This document shows, one piece after another, positions 23,193-36,700 of a stretch of DNA of 64,000 nt (its first letter is position 1; every line of letters begins with the position of its first letter). The notes beneath the pieces are model-generated. The model did no database searches. It was given only the letters and a program-made list of their open reading frames with translations, and was not told the origin of the DNA. Made by a program: the position numbers and the translations under genes. The DNA comes from Areca catechu (lineage: Eukaryota > Streptophyta > Magnoliopsida > Arecales > Arecaceae), in the NCBI GenBank assembly GCA_021397845.1, contig CM038046.1, forward strand, positions 2,709,001 through 2,773,000, given 5' to 3'.

Positions 23193-26100
23193 TTAAGGCT
23201 TGTCCACCATATCATTACAATCAGCTATGCGTCCTGAACCACGACCCATCTTTCCGAATGATCCCATGGCAGATGATAGACCTTTGAAGCTGCTGCTTCC
23301 CTCACTGAAATTCCAAGATCTCCTCGACCGCCTTAGCTTTGAGCTGCCCTTGTCTCCCTCACCCTTGGCCTTGGCCACTACCAGCCGGCCTATGTTGCTG
23401 CGGCAGAAGGGGCAAGTGGGAGCTGGTGGGCACGAGGTTGTGGGATTGGGCTTGTTGTGACAGCATAGAGCCAATGTGCAGTGTGCACACATCTGGTGCC
23501 CGCAGTCTTGGACCTCGATGGTGCAGACTTGGTCGAAGCAGATACAGCAGAGCTCGGTATCACATGTCTGCAGGAAATTTTCAGCAGATGAATCAAATTA
23601 CTTTTCTTAGAGCGAAAAGCATCGAGAAATTAACTAACAAAGTACCGGTGGCTAGACTCGACAACCTTATTTGATTTTTCTATCATGAAGTCGGGATGCA
23701 TACAGATAAATATTGTACTTCATCAATTACCATTAAAAAACATGCTGAATTCAGCATTTTATTATGAAACAGTTAGCATTATATATTGTGAGGCAGTCAT
23801 CATATAGCTGATTATGGGTTGGGTGGTTAAAAGCATCATGCTACTACCCTTAGCCTGATCTGCATCACCTCTGGAAGTGGTGGCCCAAAATGAGTAACAT
23901 GTATTCTTTTAATTCCATGGTGAAAATATGACATCTCGCTGGAAGCAAGCACGCGCAGGGCACACGTCATGCACCACAGCCACCATGATTACAGCTCTTG
24001 CATGTTCAGCTACAGGTAGTGGCATCATGAAGTTGTCAAGCTTAACCATTCTCGCAGATCAGAAGCAATAAAAAGTATAAATCGTTCAGGACAATCCACA
24101 CAAGGATGATAAGTTTGCGAGAATCTGAAGCAACCTAGGTGTTGTCGTGACCTCGAACACAACACACCTACCACTAAAGATGACCGGGAAAGTCTATCAA
24201 CCAACATGCATCATAGCAAAATTATGGTGATTACCAATCTATTAAGAAGGGAATAGTGTCATCATTTGATTCAAAATGAAACTAAAAGCAACGATGATAG
24301 GCTACCTCGGAGATATCATCATCAATTCCAACATCTGAACGTGCAGGGGATGGCAAGGAATATGCTGTCCCCTTCAAGATCTTCTTCTCCCTTTCCCTGT
24401 TAGCTTCCATCAAAGCTGCCTCTAACAGAGTCTTTGCATCTCGATCCAGCTCATTGATGAACTTTAATGGTGAAGGCCAAACCAGAGGCTCTGCGGATGT
24501 TGGATCTAGGAGGGCTGCACATGTTCCATGGTTTCGCTTCACAGCAACAGCATATGGTATTCTCCTACAGATGCCAACCAGCATAAATTATTTTTAAAAA
24601 ACAAAAAAGAAAAAAAGAAATCTTCCTCGACATATCACCAATTATATCATATATGTTAAAAGAGCTCTCCAAACTCAAAACCGCATGGTTAGAATGATCA
24701 TTTCCAAGGAATTGAGTTAGTGATTCAAGCAAGATATAAGATTGGGATTTGTAAAATTCATAGAGAATTATTTTTTAGAGAAAGGATTGATAACACTCAT
24801 AATTGAGTAGGTCAAGAAAAGGTGAAAAGAACATTTGTGATAATAATCTACAGCTTTTAAGATCACACAATAGCAAACAATTTAAAAAATTTCAAGGTTC
24901 GGCAGTTCTAGTAGTCTAAAACAACAGACAGATGTCAATATAGACATTTGGGAACATTACCAGCATCAAGATCCTAAAGAGATTCAGATCTGCAGGGTAG
25001 ATCCAAGAAGGAAGGTAAAACAAGACAGTCTAATTAGAACTTCTCCTACAGAAAATCTTGAAAGGAAGAGGCAATTCGACATCTTGAAAATAATCTTCTG
25101 ATAACTTGTTCAAACTTTTATTGAAACACCAGGGTTGCACAATAAGAAATCAAACTTAAGACTCTCCAATTTGAGTGGCACGGATGGTGTTGAAAGAATC
25201 TTTACCCAGATGCATCCCTTTGCAGCCGATCAGCTCCCCATGCAAGCAATTTCCGGACACAATCCAAGCATCCCCCGCGGGCCGCCAAGTGTAGAGGAGT
25301 GCTTCCCGGGAAGCTGCAGTTCAAGACATATTAAGTCGGTAGCTGCTCTCACAACCCCTCTACCACGAAACCCCAACAATGAAAACAGGCACACGCAAAG
25401 AGGGGAAAGGGTGAACTTTTGAACCTACCCATATCCACCAGTCGAAGCACAAACAAGAGCACCACTGTCTAAAAGAATGTGTACGCAATTAGGCCGTCTC
25501 TGCCTCGCCGCCAGGTGCAAAGGAGTCGCCCCATGGCCATCTCTAATATTTACAAATCGAGCAAATCCCCTGAAAACGTAGACACATGAAGAAAGAATGA
25601 TCAGAAGAATCTGAAAAGCTTAAGATCTTGATCTATCATAGCCACCAACCAACAGTGAATGGAAGATTTGTAAAGAAGAACCCACCAAGAATCAGCTACA
25701 GAGGTGGATTGAGCTGCCGACAGAATCGCTTGCAAGCAATCCAAATGGCCGTAATATGAGGCATAATGCAAGCATGTTCTTCCATGCAACGAATCAAACA
25801 TCAAGATCTAAAAACAATAAAAGTAAATCTAGATGAATATTTCCTTCGAAGCTCAAGACTTCAGGGGTACAGAAAACGTTGGGAAAATAGGGAGTGAGGC
25901 AGGAATTTGGCATACATTTGCCCCGGCTTGGAGGAGCTTTTGCACGCAGGCGATCTTTCCGTGTATCGCAGCCAGCATCAGGGGAGTCTTTTAGCACGAA
26001 ATCACACAGGACACGCAAAGGTCACGCCTTTATGCATAAAGATCACCAGCAGAAACGAGGAAAACCATGAAAGGATAAAAAGATTGGATTGTTGTGATCC

Positions 26101-26453
26101 CCTCACCTGTTTATTTCGGTTTAGGACATCAGGGCTAACAGATCGACCCAGCAACATAGTAAGAACCTGAAAGAATCCAAAATCCAGAGATCGAAACCGG
26201 AAAATCACCAAAATTCCACCAAAAAGGGTCGGTAAGAGAGAGAGAGAGAGAGAGAGCGCAAGAAACCAACCTCGACGCGACCATTGGCGGCGGCGATGTG
26301 GAGGGCGGAGAGGCGGTCGTAGATGGTGGACTGGCGGAGGAGGGCGGGGTCCCAGCGGAGAGCGGACTCCACTGCCTCCAAGTCGCCGGCTTGGACGGCG
26401 CTGAAGAACTCATGTTCCTGGCTCGATCTGGCGCAGCTGAGCTCCTGACCCAT
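23193..26453 (-). CDS. XBAT31: Ankyrin-repeat RING E3 ubiquitin ligase, XBAT31-like (eight exons)
   Basis: Coding exons on the minus strand: 26271-26453, 26107-26166, 25916-25987, 25686-25807, 25429-25569, 25206-25313, 24306-24564, 23193-23567. All have GT/AG borders and join in frame to 439 residues. Residues 1-7 read MGQELSC, a possible N-myristoylation start. Five ankyrin repeats follow (about 45-235; TPLMLAA, TCLHYAS and two TPLHLAAR cores). A linker contains EPLVWPSPLKF and the helix ALMEANREREK. A RING-HC domain (about 322-370) contains the CCIC, CGHQMCAHC and CPFC zinc ligands. A Ser/Gly-rich tail ends MVDKP. The architecture and linker match Arabidopsis XBAT31 and its rice counterpart, which attach ubiquitin to specific substrates. 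A GA microsatellite lies in intron 1 (about 26236-26257). Gene structure is very well supported; orthology is by recall. Confidence 0.93.
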
Positions 26454-27766
26454 CCCTCCCCCACCTCTCCGGCTCCGGCGACCCGAGCTCCCGAACGGCA
26501 CACTCCGGCCCTAGCGTGCGCCGCTCGTGGAGGGAGGAGGAGGTGGTGGTGGGTAAGGGGGCGGGGGTGCTTAACAGGAAGGGAAGTAGTTGTTGGGGGC
26601 GTCCTAAGATGCTGCGGACCTGAGAATTGAGCGTACCTTTATTGGAAACGAAGATCTGATCACCTTCACCTGGTGTGGTTACCTCTTTTTCTTTCAGGGT
26701 CAAAAATCAGATTTAAAAAATAAATAAATAAATTTAAATTTATTGGATGATTAATTCTTAACAATCTATCAAGAGAGATTATATAAATTTTTGTAACATA
26801 GATATAGAATAAAGCTCGGTTTCAACTGAAAATGCTGTTTAGCACAACAATGTAATCTATAAAGAAATAAATAAGAAAGCAATTATAAATCAAAATAATA
26901 AAAAAAAATAAAAAATTTCATTCATTTTTATTTATTAAATTTTATTATTCAGTTTAGATGGCTTTTGTTTAAAAAATTTATAACTTTAAAAATCATTTGT
27001 TAATATATTATAATCCCTTTTTAGTATTGAATAAAAAATAATGTGCAATTTTGTAGATTTTTTAAAATAAATATATTGTATCATCTTTTTAATAATATTT
27101 TAAAAAAGTACAAATACAACAATTAAACTATTTACTGCCAAATCATCAAATTTTATTAATAATATATATATATTATGATTATGTTTTTCAACAATCACGT
27201 CATGGAGGTGATCTCTGAATTTAAATTTATGCTCACTGGAGGTGACCAAAAGCACCTGAGCGGGTGTGCGCAAGAAAATCAGGCTAGCGAGTGAGTAATT
27301 ATTATTGCATGGATCGGATACGGTAGACCAGTTCAAATTCCAGGATGGATAATAGGTACCTCTCATCGATCTTGAATTATTTAAATATTAAAGAATAACG
27401 TGGCTAGTGACTATTGGACTGATCCACAGGTCTGGTCCATTTAATAATTAGACGTGGTGGGGACAGCGATCAGATATTTTAGGAGAGACCAGATCTGCCC
27501 AACGTCGAGGGAAGGAGGGGTATTTGGGACGTCTCCAACCTAAAAAAGTCAAAAGTCTTAATCCCGAGTTTCCACGCGGTCCCATTCGTTTTCTGCGGAA
27601 CTTTTTATGAGTTGTTTACCGACGAGAAGCCTTTTGAGCCCGTCCAGACTTCAGATCCCGTGCCTTCAATTATTCCGCCCTTCCCACCGTATTTGAACCG
27701 CCCGTTTACAATATTATATATAAAAAAAACCATTCTCTCTTGTTTGGATTAAAATATATATATATA

Positions 27767-27797
<31 letters not shown>

Positions 27798-28700
27798 AAT
27801 AAAAATATTAATTTTTAGAAAATAATTATCCATCCTTATCATTTCAAATTTTTTATCAATTAAAAATCTAGAATAATACTTTATTCTAATATAATTATTA
27901 GAGCATGACTTGTTATATAGAAATAAAATGGTTTAAGATAAGCTATTTCACGCTTTACTTACTATAAAATAATTATTTTAGAATATTAAAAATTAATCAA
28001 GATAATTTACTATGAATGATTCATCTTAATTTTTAAAATTATTTAAAAAATAAGTTAGAATAAAAAAATAAAATCAAGGTAACGAAAAATCATTAAAATT
28101 AAGAATAAACTAAAAAAATATAATTCAGTTTCATTATCCATTACCATTCTATAACAAATCCTACTTTTTAGAATTTTTATTAACCTTCCTTCGTGCACAA
28201 GCATGGAATAATACTTGCACCTAGGTGATATATTTACTTTTTTTAAAAAAACAGAACAGAAAAGAAAAGATATGATGTACCGCCACCATCCGATTTGCAT
28301 GCCAAAGTGGAGATCGGAAACAAGGCAGAATAATATAACTTGAGAGAGAAAAGTTAAACACGTCATGATTGTTCTTTAGTCCCTCTTTTAACTTGCTTTA
28401 TTGGCCATCTAAGAACACGAAATAAAGGTCAAAAGGCCGCCATTATAGGTGCCGGCTTGATTAGCTCACCGTTGCAAGGGTGTCAAGAGACGCGTGGTAA
28501 TTAAAAATAATAATAATAAAAGTTGCTGATACATGACTATGACGAAAATTGAAGTTTCCTTCATGAAAATAAACCCATCTAGCATCTTGCTGATTTAAGG
28601 ATAAATTTATGTTTAGCGAAACAATTCCATGACCCGGAGAACTATCAGATAGGTCATGGGTGGTTTTTAATTTTTATCAGTTTTTCTACATTCATGTGGG
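26454..28700. other. XBAT31-like 5' region and AT-rich intergenic DNA
   Basis: 26454-26620 is GC-rich and probably holds the 5' UTR and promoter of the ligase gene, reading leftward. From about 26700 on, the DNA is strongly AT-rich with homopolymers and a TA/TTTA microsatellite (about 27755-27796). No coding sequence supported. Confidence 0.5.
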
Positions 28701-28723
28701 AATATTTTATTATTATAGTTTTT

Positions 28724-29055
28724 TGTTACGGAGGAACATGCTTGTAAATAGGTATAGGAAAACATCGAAAGAATACCCTACCAAACTATTTATGCTACCT
28801 TCTAACTCTTGATACTATCTTTACTTTCCAAAATATTTTGGACCTTACTTTTCTATATCTTTTTCTAGTTATAATCAACAAATGGGATAGCACTCTACCT
28901 TTGTAAAATCTATATATAGTAGGCTGTAAGGCTCCTGTCTAGAACTAATACAAGCTATAAAAGAGGGATCTTTCGCATTTCCTACTCTAGGTTCTATCTC
29001 ATCCAAGGAAGAAGGCACTAAACTTTTGTAGATTCCATCTTAAGCTCACTAAACA
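28724..29055 (+). repeat. Possible solo LTR remnant of a copia-type element
   Basis: The stretch resembles the U3/R arrangement of Ty1/copia LTRs: it opens TGTTACGGAGG, has a TATATATAG box near 28913, then GGCTGTAAGGCTCCTG and a CTATAAAAGAGGG segment. A clear CA end and target duplication were not found, so this is a resemblance only. Confidence 0.3.
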
Positions 29056-30790
29056 CTAGTATATTATTAATTATTTATTAATAATTTTAATAATTTAAAA
29101 ATATTAGTATTAATTAATAATATTTTTAAAATTTATTTTAATCTTATATTTATCCCTTATTTTATTTTTAAATATATTTTCATTATGTTTAATATTATTT
29201 AATTTTTAAATATTTTTTATTTAATTTTAATTTCACTTTTTTATTTTTTTTATTTTATATTTTTTAAAATATTTTTATTAATATTTTTTTATTTATTTAA
29301 AGTCTTTTTGGAGTTCTAAATTTTCTGTCCCCCACCAAACTGTCGAGGAGGCCACAGCATTCGCTATCCCTACCGTCACCCTCTTGGCATCCTCTCCACC
29401 AACTCGGAGGCCATAGCACCATTACCTCTGGGTCTTCAACATCGATGAGAAAGAGGATGATCCTTTTATACTATCCTAATCCTAGCAAATTCATTGGATC
29501 TAATCCATGATGTCCACCACAATGATCGTCGAGGTAATCAAGCACTACTCCACCTCTTTGTCGTTGGTCATGCAGTCACCATTAATGTTTGAGCGTCGGA
29601 GCTCATTCTCGAAGCATCAAGGAAGGTGCTTCATAAAAGCAAAGCCTTCACCACCTTCTTTTTTTTTTGGATCTTATTGCCCAAGGACGGACAACATCAA
29701 CTTTTTTAGGAGAGACCAGAAAATATAAACATAAAAAAATTAATAAACAATTAAAATTAATTTAAATATTTTTTTATAAAATATTATTTGAATTGTATTT
29801 GATATTGTTTCATAAGACTAAATTCATCAATAATGAAATCTACCGTAAAATCTTCAGCTATCTCCTTATCGATATAAGTGACCAAATAATTGACAAGAAA
29901 ATTATTTTTTCATTTTATTGCGCAATCTGATCTTGACAATTTTTATTGTTGAAAATGCTTTTCCTATAGTAATAGTTAAAACTGAAAGAGTTATAAGTGC
30001 CATGGACTCGTAAAAAATGCGTGCGCACTAACCAACAATTACCGTTGGTGCTGCACGACGGGATATAACATTCGTCAAACGACGAGGTCAAAGGTGATGG
30101 GGCGTGAATGCATCAATGGGAATTCGTGGCATGATGGGTGCCCGCCTGCCTATGTCCCCCAAGACCCGATCGTGTTACGTGATGGATCGTGTCGCCAAGG
30201 CAGTGCACGGCTTCACTGCACGTAGCGTCTATCGGTGCAGCGAGGTTGATGAAGGCTACTAAGACAATAGCTATATGCTAACACATTGGTGGTATCTGAT
30301 CTTATGCATACACAACCATCCTGGTTTTGTCATGGGAGAGTTTCCGTCGGTCGCACCATATGACGGTTCGGTCACCATATTATCCATCGGTGCGACGAAC
30401 GGGACAATGCCAGCTACGTACGGTGGCTTCAGCCATGAAATTTTTGGAGATGAGTACCGATCGAGTGGCAAAAAATATATATATATTTTTAAAAAAATTA
30501 TGAAAAAAATTAATAAAAATAAAAGATAAAATTAAAAGTAATCCAACCTTGAAGTAAAAAAAAAAATATTGATTCATGGTATTTAATATCCCCGGGTCTG
30601 TTCATGTTGTTGCTCCTATCGCAATCCTTATCATCACCGTCCACCTCATCCATTGCCCTCGTCGCAAACCCCACCATCGCTGTCCTCGTCCTAGTTGCCC
30701 ACCTCACCCGTTGCTCCCTTTACAATCCCCCCCTTTCTCCATCACTTGGATAAGGAGCTCGGCTTTTTTTTTTTTTCCTTGAAAAGTGTT
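29056..30790. other. Intergenic DNA, unassigned
   Basis: 29056-29310 is nearly pure A/T. 29330-29700 and 30000-30470 are GC-richer islands without a convincing frame; they may be decayed genes or transposon pieces. A weak hairpin (arms around 30341-30356 and 30390-30405, GTCGCACC against GGTGCGAC) is visible. Nothing further could be named. Confidence 0.4.
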
Positions 30791-30799
30791 GAAAATTCA

Positions 30800-32218
30800 A
30801 AAAACTCTGATAGATGAATGAGATTTGAATATAAAAGAGCGGATAGTATTATCTCCCACATATCCTTCATCCTTGGAGATGGCAGGACCACCAGCTTCAT
30901 GTTGGATCCTTGGATCTCTGATTTCCTTCTGGCCAAATGGCCCACTTTTATATCTATGGCCATCCCGGACACCGTATCCATTGCAGATCTTATGACGCCT
31001 GGCTATTCTTGCTGAGACCCTATTGTTGTCTTCACCATATTCGGAGAGACGCTGGGCTGCAGAGTGCTGTCTATCATATTGCCAGTCCATCCCTGCCTAG
31101 ACACCATGGTTTGGAGACGATCCACTACTCCTCATGCCCGATTATCTGACCTGATAGCCATCTGTGCCCCTGAGCAGTTACCGTCCCAAAGACACATAGG
31201 TTGAGTTTGGAAGCTCCCAGTACACCCACGAGTCTCTCTTTTCTTATGAAAGCTGATCTGTCATCGTCTACCTACACGTGATTTCTTGACTGCTAGAGGC
31301 CTCCATCTCCCCTCTCATTGCCCGGCTTGTGGGGCGGATAAGGAAACTCAGGATCATGTCCTGTTCCTCTGTCCACAGGCTGCCCATGTTTGGAGGTTGG
31401 TGGGTTTTCACGAGTTTCTCTCTCAAGAGGATATTGGGGCAACCTTTCTTGGGTTCCTCACCCCTGGCATGGCACACCCTCACACCACCTTACTGGCCTA
31501 TATTGCTTACCACATTTGGCTTTCTTGGAACCGGATGATTTTTGCCTCGGTCACTATCTCCACCAGATTGATTATCGAGAGAGCTAGGATCCATACCCAT
31601 GAGTACCTTTCTTCTGTGATGTCGCTGGAGACCTGGGATTCCTGTCCCGCTCATCGAGCATCCCGTCGGGTATTTATCTCCTGGGAACCCCCTCCTCTGA
31701 GCCACTTCATGGTAAGTTTTGACGGGAGTCTTTGCCGATGACAAGGAGCAGCGGCTTTCGTCATCCGTGGTCCTCGACTGGACTTCTTGATTGCTGGAGG
31801 TATCCACCTCCAGGATCCATCGATGCCGCTGGCGGAACTGTATGCGGCATGGGCAAGTATAGCTTATGCGTGCCAGATCCTTTACCTGGACCACCTTATC
31901 ATTGATGATGACTCGGCTACGGTGATCTCCTAGATTCGTAAGACTCCGAGGTTCCCGTCCTCTCATCCTATCATTCGGGACATTGGTCTCCTCCTTCAGG
32001 GATGCACTTTTCTCACGATATGGCATATCTTCAAGGAGGCCAATTCTGCTGCTGATTGGGTTGCAATGCACGTAGCCAATCACTCTGATTTTATTTTTTG
32101 GCCATCTTGATAGACGGCTCCTGTACATTTATGTAACATTATACTTTTTGATTTTTTGGACTATATTCGTTCTCGTTATATCTGAATAAAATACGCCATT
32201 TTATCAAAAAAAAAAAAA
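30800..32218 (+). mobile_element. 5'-truncated, decayed LINE (3' part of ORF2 with RNase H)
   Basis: Plus-strand reading gives, in order: a segment with GDGRTTSFMLDPW, a zinc-binding RT-associated region (CPACGADKETQDHVLFLCPQA, from about 31316), and an RNase H domain (FDGS near 31715, AELYAAW near 31835, DDDSA near 31908, AADWVA near 32050). This is the usual C-terminus of plant non-LTR retrotransposons. Stops and frameshifts occur around 31016, 31225 and 31739. The 3' end is an A-run at about 32206-32218 after ATAAAATACG. Upstream reverse transcriptase is absent, so it was 5'-truncated. No clear target duplication was found. Confidence 0.82.
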
Positions 32219-32587
32219 TATATATATATAAAAGAAAGTGATTTTATTGGATTTAGAAGGAACCATTCTCATTTTACCTTAAAAATCAAGATTAAAATTA
32301 ATTTTTTTTCAATCAAATGATGGGAAAGTCCAACCCCCCTCGCCCCTAAAGCATTCGAGTCGATTCAAAACAGAGTGCATATCATCTCAACTCGAACCGG
32401 CCAGCCCCGGCTTTGCGATTGGAGTTGGGGCTACATCATCCGAGAAAAGACCAAGTCATCGTAACATCTAACAAGTATCGGACGGTCCTGATATGGAAAA
32501 GAAAAATTCACTATTTTCGTTAATAACGAGACATAGAGACCTATTTCTGTCATTTAGCAGAAGCGGGTCGCGCCGCGGTGCCCTTAT

Positions 32588-32636
32588 TAGGGTTCCCTCT
32601 TCGGCCATTTCGGTTCCACGACGGCCGCTAGGGTTT
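32588..32636 (+). promoter_or_regulatory. Telo-box-like motifs in the eL36 leader/promoter
   Basis: TAGGGTT at 32588-32594 and TAGGGTTT at 32629-32636, the reverse of AAACCCTA. These telo-boxes are a known mark of plant ribosomal-protein and other translation genes. They sit just upstream of the probable leader intron donor at 32656. Confidence 0.6.
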
Positions 32637-32655
32637 CTTTGGCTCTGAAGCAGAG

Positions 32656-32966
32656 GTGAGAGATGGATCTGTGCCCCCATTCCTTTTCTTTCGCAGTGAT
32701 GCTTGTTTCTCCGTTTCCGATCTCAAAGCCCTAATTTTGGTGGCATTTAGAAATCTCTCTCTTTTAAAGATGCTTCCATATCTCAGGGAAAATCCTGGAT
32801 CAGTGGATCCGCTCTTATCTAGCTGTTATTCATTTTGTCGATGGATTTTTATCAAAGTAGTTTTGATTTTTTTTGGTCTCGTAGCTCTTCATAGTTCCCT
32901 TTAAGATCCTGTTCTACGGACACACTGATCGCTTTTTTGTTGCTGGATTCGGTGGATTTTATACAG
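32656..32966 (+). other. Leader intron of the eL36 gene
   Basis: CAGAG|GTGAG donor at 32656 and ATACAG acceptor ending at 32966, ten bases before the ATG at 32976. A leader intron close to the start codon is common in plant ribosomal-protein genes. It is predicted from sequence only. Confidence 0.6.
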
Positions 32967-32975
32967 AAGGAAGCA

Positions 32976-35759
32976 ATGGCTCCGCAGCCGAACACCGGGC
33001 TCTTTGTCGGGTTGAACAAAGGCCACATCGTCACCAAGCGGGAGTTGCCTCCTCGCCCTTCCAGCAGAAAAGGGGTAAGAATCCCAAGTCAGTGTTGAGA
33101 ACGGATTTTACTGTTTCCTCTGTGTCATATAAAACAGGGCGGGGAATCATAACAGTATCTTACATCATACATCGATGCAGAGACACGCATATTTTATCAC
33201 CAAGCTTACTTGATCAAGAAGTATATGTTTGAATGAACCGTAGACTATTCAGTAGTTTGTTGAGAGTCTTTTACCTACAAATACTATTTAGCATCTGCTA
33301 GTAATCGGAATCCCAAAATTGCAAAACGCATGTATGTTGATGAAGATTTTATATATATATAAAAAAAAAATCCTGGACTTAAATGGATTGTTTGGATGTT
33401 AATTTATGGTAGGATGAAGATGGATGTTGCTCAAGTGAAGAATGGCTTTTGGTGCCCCATTTAATTATTCTCTTTTACCAAGTGTGGTTCACTGTAAGAT
33501 AATAGGAAATGCATGCAGGTGTAATACAACGAAGGTTTAACCAGGCAGGTTTTGCATATCAAAATGGCATTGATGTGATACTGCCCAATCGTGATTGTTT
33601 TTATTTTCAATTTTGTGCCATCCTTGGTGAATTAGGTTCTCTGTTAAGTGATCTGTATAAAAAAAACGTTATAATTTCGTATTCTGGACTTTGGCTAAAG
33701 AACTTTAGGAAATGCGAGGATGCATTGTTGAACTCAAAATAGGAAGTTAAATTAAAAATTGCTCAACTCAGAAACTTAAAAAAAAAAAAAAAAAAAAATT
33801 AGAATCCTTATTCATACCTGAGCATGGTTTGCTGCATTCTCATGTTAATATTTGCAGATATTTAGAAAAATTAAGATATAGGACTGTTAGCTTTTTTTTA
33901 GTTTCATTAGGATGTGTTCTGACATTTTTCATGTTGCATTTTGAGAAAATCCAGTTCAAAAACTCTTCTTTGAGAAAACAATCATATGGCATTTTGATTT
34001 AAATAGCCTCAATGCATCTTTCTGTGTTTGTTTAATTTTCACTGAATCATTTGAAATGGTTGAAAGTTGTGATGATACACGTTTCCATTGGTTTCATATA
34101 TGTGAGGAGCCAAATTCCTTCATTAAAATAGTGTAGTTCTGGGAAAACTTCATGTAGTGTTTTCTGTTGTGAAGAAAAATAATCGCAATGACCTGTACAG
34201 TAAACCTTATTTCACTACTTAGAATTGTCAATATGGATATCATTATCAGCAAGGACCCAATGCTGCATCTGATGTTGCTTGTGCTGTTCATACTTTTTCT
34301 GCTGTTTGCTCTATTTGAAGCAGTAGTATATTGGAATTCATCCTCACAAACTTATAGCGTTCAACAGTGTCCATTTGAAAAGATCAAGCCTCTAATTGCA
34401 ATGCATGCTCACTTACCTGATGTGACAGAATGACAGATCCATTGTTTGTGCATGGTTTTGAAGTTTCGAAAAATGTCTCGTTTATGCTTGCTTTGTGTTG
34501 TGTTCAGATTTTATCTTAGTGTTGGGTAAAAGAAATTTACTATTGCCTAAAATGAATGCAACCATTTGCATGCTGGAGAATGTTGTGCAGGTTTACGTGA
34601 AATGATTCTATTGACCTGATAAATATTGATTTATCTTTCTTGGCAATGGATGTTTACTGGGTGCATGATTTCTGCCATATAGGTCGTCTTCATTTCCATT
34701 ATTTGTGTACATTACAAAATTGTATCGGGATGTCTTGTAACTTTTTTTTTGTCATTCCAGAAAACCAGCAAGAGGGTGCACTTTGTGAGAAACTTAATCA
34801 GGGAAGTTGCTGGGTTTGCTCCTTATGAGAAGAGGATCACCGAGCTTCTTAAAGTTGGAAAGGATAAGCGTGCATTGAAAGTAGCAAAGAGAAAGTTGGG
34901 TACACACAAGAGAGCCAAGAAGAAGCGTGAGGAGATGGCCAATGTTCTCAGGAAGATGAGGTAAGTGCATATTGTTTTTCCTTGACTGTTATTTCATTTT
35001 TCTTCCCTTTGTATTAAAATATAGTATTTTCCATTCAAGAAATGTCTGGTAAGGTTCTATTAAACAATTCTTAGGATAGCATGTTGTAGAGTACTTATTT
35101 ACTTGTAAATTTAAGTTGATGATGGATAAGTACAGTAATGTAAATCCTGATTAGGTCATGGTTATCTATTGAGTTTGTCAGTTTTTACTTTGATGGCTGG
35201 GGATACAATCAAATTCAGATTGTGGGTCCTGAATCTGGGTCAGAGATCTAGTGTGTGTGTGAGAAATTGTTAGTTGATGATGTTAGCCAGTCTGCAAGCG
35301 TTTGAACTGATTTAATAGCTAACATATAGTGATCAGCAAGAGCTTTCTAATCAATTGAACTTAGATTCTTCTATAAACCACAGCAATGAGTTGAGATTTT
35401 TTGATATGTTCAATTTTATAAATTTTATGCTATCGCTAGCATATTAACTAAAAATGACAAAAACATGCATGGAATGTGTTTGTATGATTTGAGTGTTTTA
35501 TCCCACACCCCTTCCCTTTTCGTATTCACCATCTTTTAAAAGTTTTGGTAATTAATTTCTGCAATAAATAATGTGGGGGAAGTGTCTCACATCCTCAGTT
35601 TTTACTCAAAAAAAAAAAGTCTTGTATGATCACATCATATACAATAAATTTGTAATATCCTTTGTACAGGTTTTAGGAATTCTAATATGATTATTATTTT
35701 TGGTTTCTTGTGGTCCTACCACATGCAGGTCTGCTGGAGTAACTGACAAGAAGAAATAA
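32976..35759 (+). CDS. RPL36: Large ribosomal subunit protein eL36 (three coding exons)
   Basis: Coding exons 32976-33074, 34761-34960 and 35729-35759 give 109 residues, the normal size. The protein starts MAPQPNTGLFVGLNKGH and continues into the highly conserved FVRNLIREVAGFAPYEKR block and the basic KLGTHKRAKKKREE region. It ends SAGVTDKKK. Introns of 1686 and 768 bp have consensus borders; the second splits the codon for the last Arg of LRKMR. eL36 is a small basic protein of the cytosolic 60S subunit. Telo-box motifs and a leader intron upstream fit coordinated ribosomal-protein expression. There are no disruptions, so the gene looks functional. Introns, rather than an A-tail, show it is not a processed copy. 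Confidence 0.96.
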
Positions 35760-36570
35760 TTTTGTTGGACTGCATGGTGTATCCCAAAGTTTCAGCCATT
35801 CTGAGTCGTGGGCTTACGAAGTTCGCTTCATTGTAGTATGACCCTCCAATTTAGGTTGACCAAGACAGCAAGACAATTTATTTTTGAAATTCGACTATTT
35901 TGCGGGAAATCATTATTTTGATGTTTGAGATCAGTGTTGTTTGGTTAGTAGTATTGAATTATTAGTTACGGATGGTTGCAGCTATGGTTCAGACTGAATC
36001 GCAGAAGCCATATTCCCGTTTGACTTGAATCTTTTATTAGCAGAATGAGCTGTATTGTGATTGCAGACTCCTATGCTGGCTTAGTAGTTACCAAAAGAAT
36101 GCCGAATCCCTAGCATGCATCTATTTGTGATTCTTTTGTTAAAAAAGTCTTCGTGCAGCTTCGTTTGTTCATTGGAATTTTATGTTGTTTTTGATAAACC
36201 AAAAAGAGTTAGATCCCGGGCATGGTCATCCTCAGATGGTCTCTAAATTTCAGTCAGGGAATGTTCGATACATGGTGCATATTAATTTTTTCGTAGTCAT
36301 TCTTTATTTATGAGTAATCTGATTATCAATTTTTTATCCTACGTTAATCTGATTATCACTGGTGTCAGTTAGTGAATGGGATTTATTATATATATCTCTA
36401 ATTTTTTTTACTATCATTATTAATAAAAATTTTAGATTATTTTATTAAATTTTTTAAAATTTATTTTAAAATTATTTTTTTTTAAATTTTATTTCTGAAT
36501 TTTTTTGTTAAAATATATTTAATCAAATTATATGTTTAGTCAAATGACACTCAAATTTAGTGAGCAGCCG
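35760..36570 (+). other. 3' UTR of eL36 and AT-rich flank
   Basis: The first 250-300 bases are probably 3' UTR. The rest is AT-rich with no gene. Confidence 0.5.
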
Positions 36571-36572
36571 TG

Positions 36573-36700
36573 GTGGGCTTCTTGTCTGGGCTTGACGTGA
36601 GCGCAGCCGTGATCTTCAAATGAGGCTGTGCTGGGCTTGAAGTGAGCGCAGCCGTGATCTTCAAATGAGGCTGTGCTGGGCTTTTTGTCTGAGCTTGAAG
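36573..36700. repeat. Short tandem repeat, 45-bp unit
   Basis: GTGAGCGCAGCCGTGATCTT and its following bases occur twice in a row (from about 36588 and 36633), with partial third and fourth units on either side (GGGCTT…TTGTCTG). Confidence 0.8.

Noticed and set aside
30341..30405. Weak inverted repeat around GTCGCACC/GGTGCGAC
   Set aside because: Short arms with mismatches, no target duplication and no terminator or RNA-gene context.
31490..32128. 212-codon minus-strand open frame
   Set aside because: Antisense shadow of the LINE RNase H region, which has the conserved residues on the plus strand.
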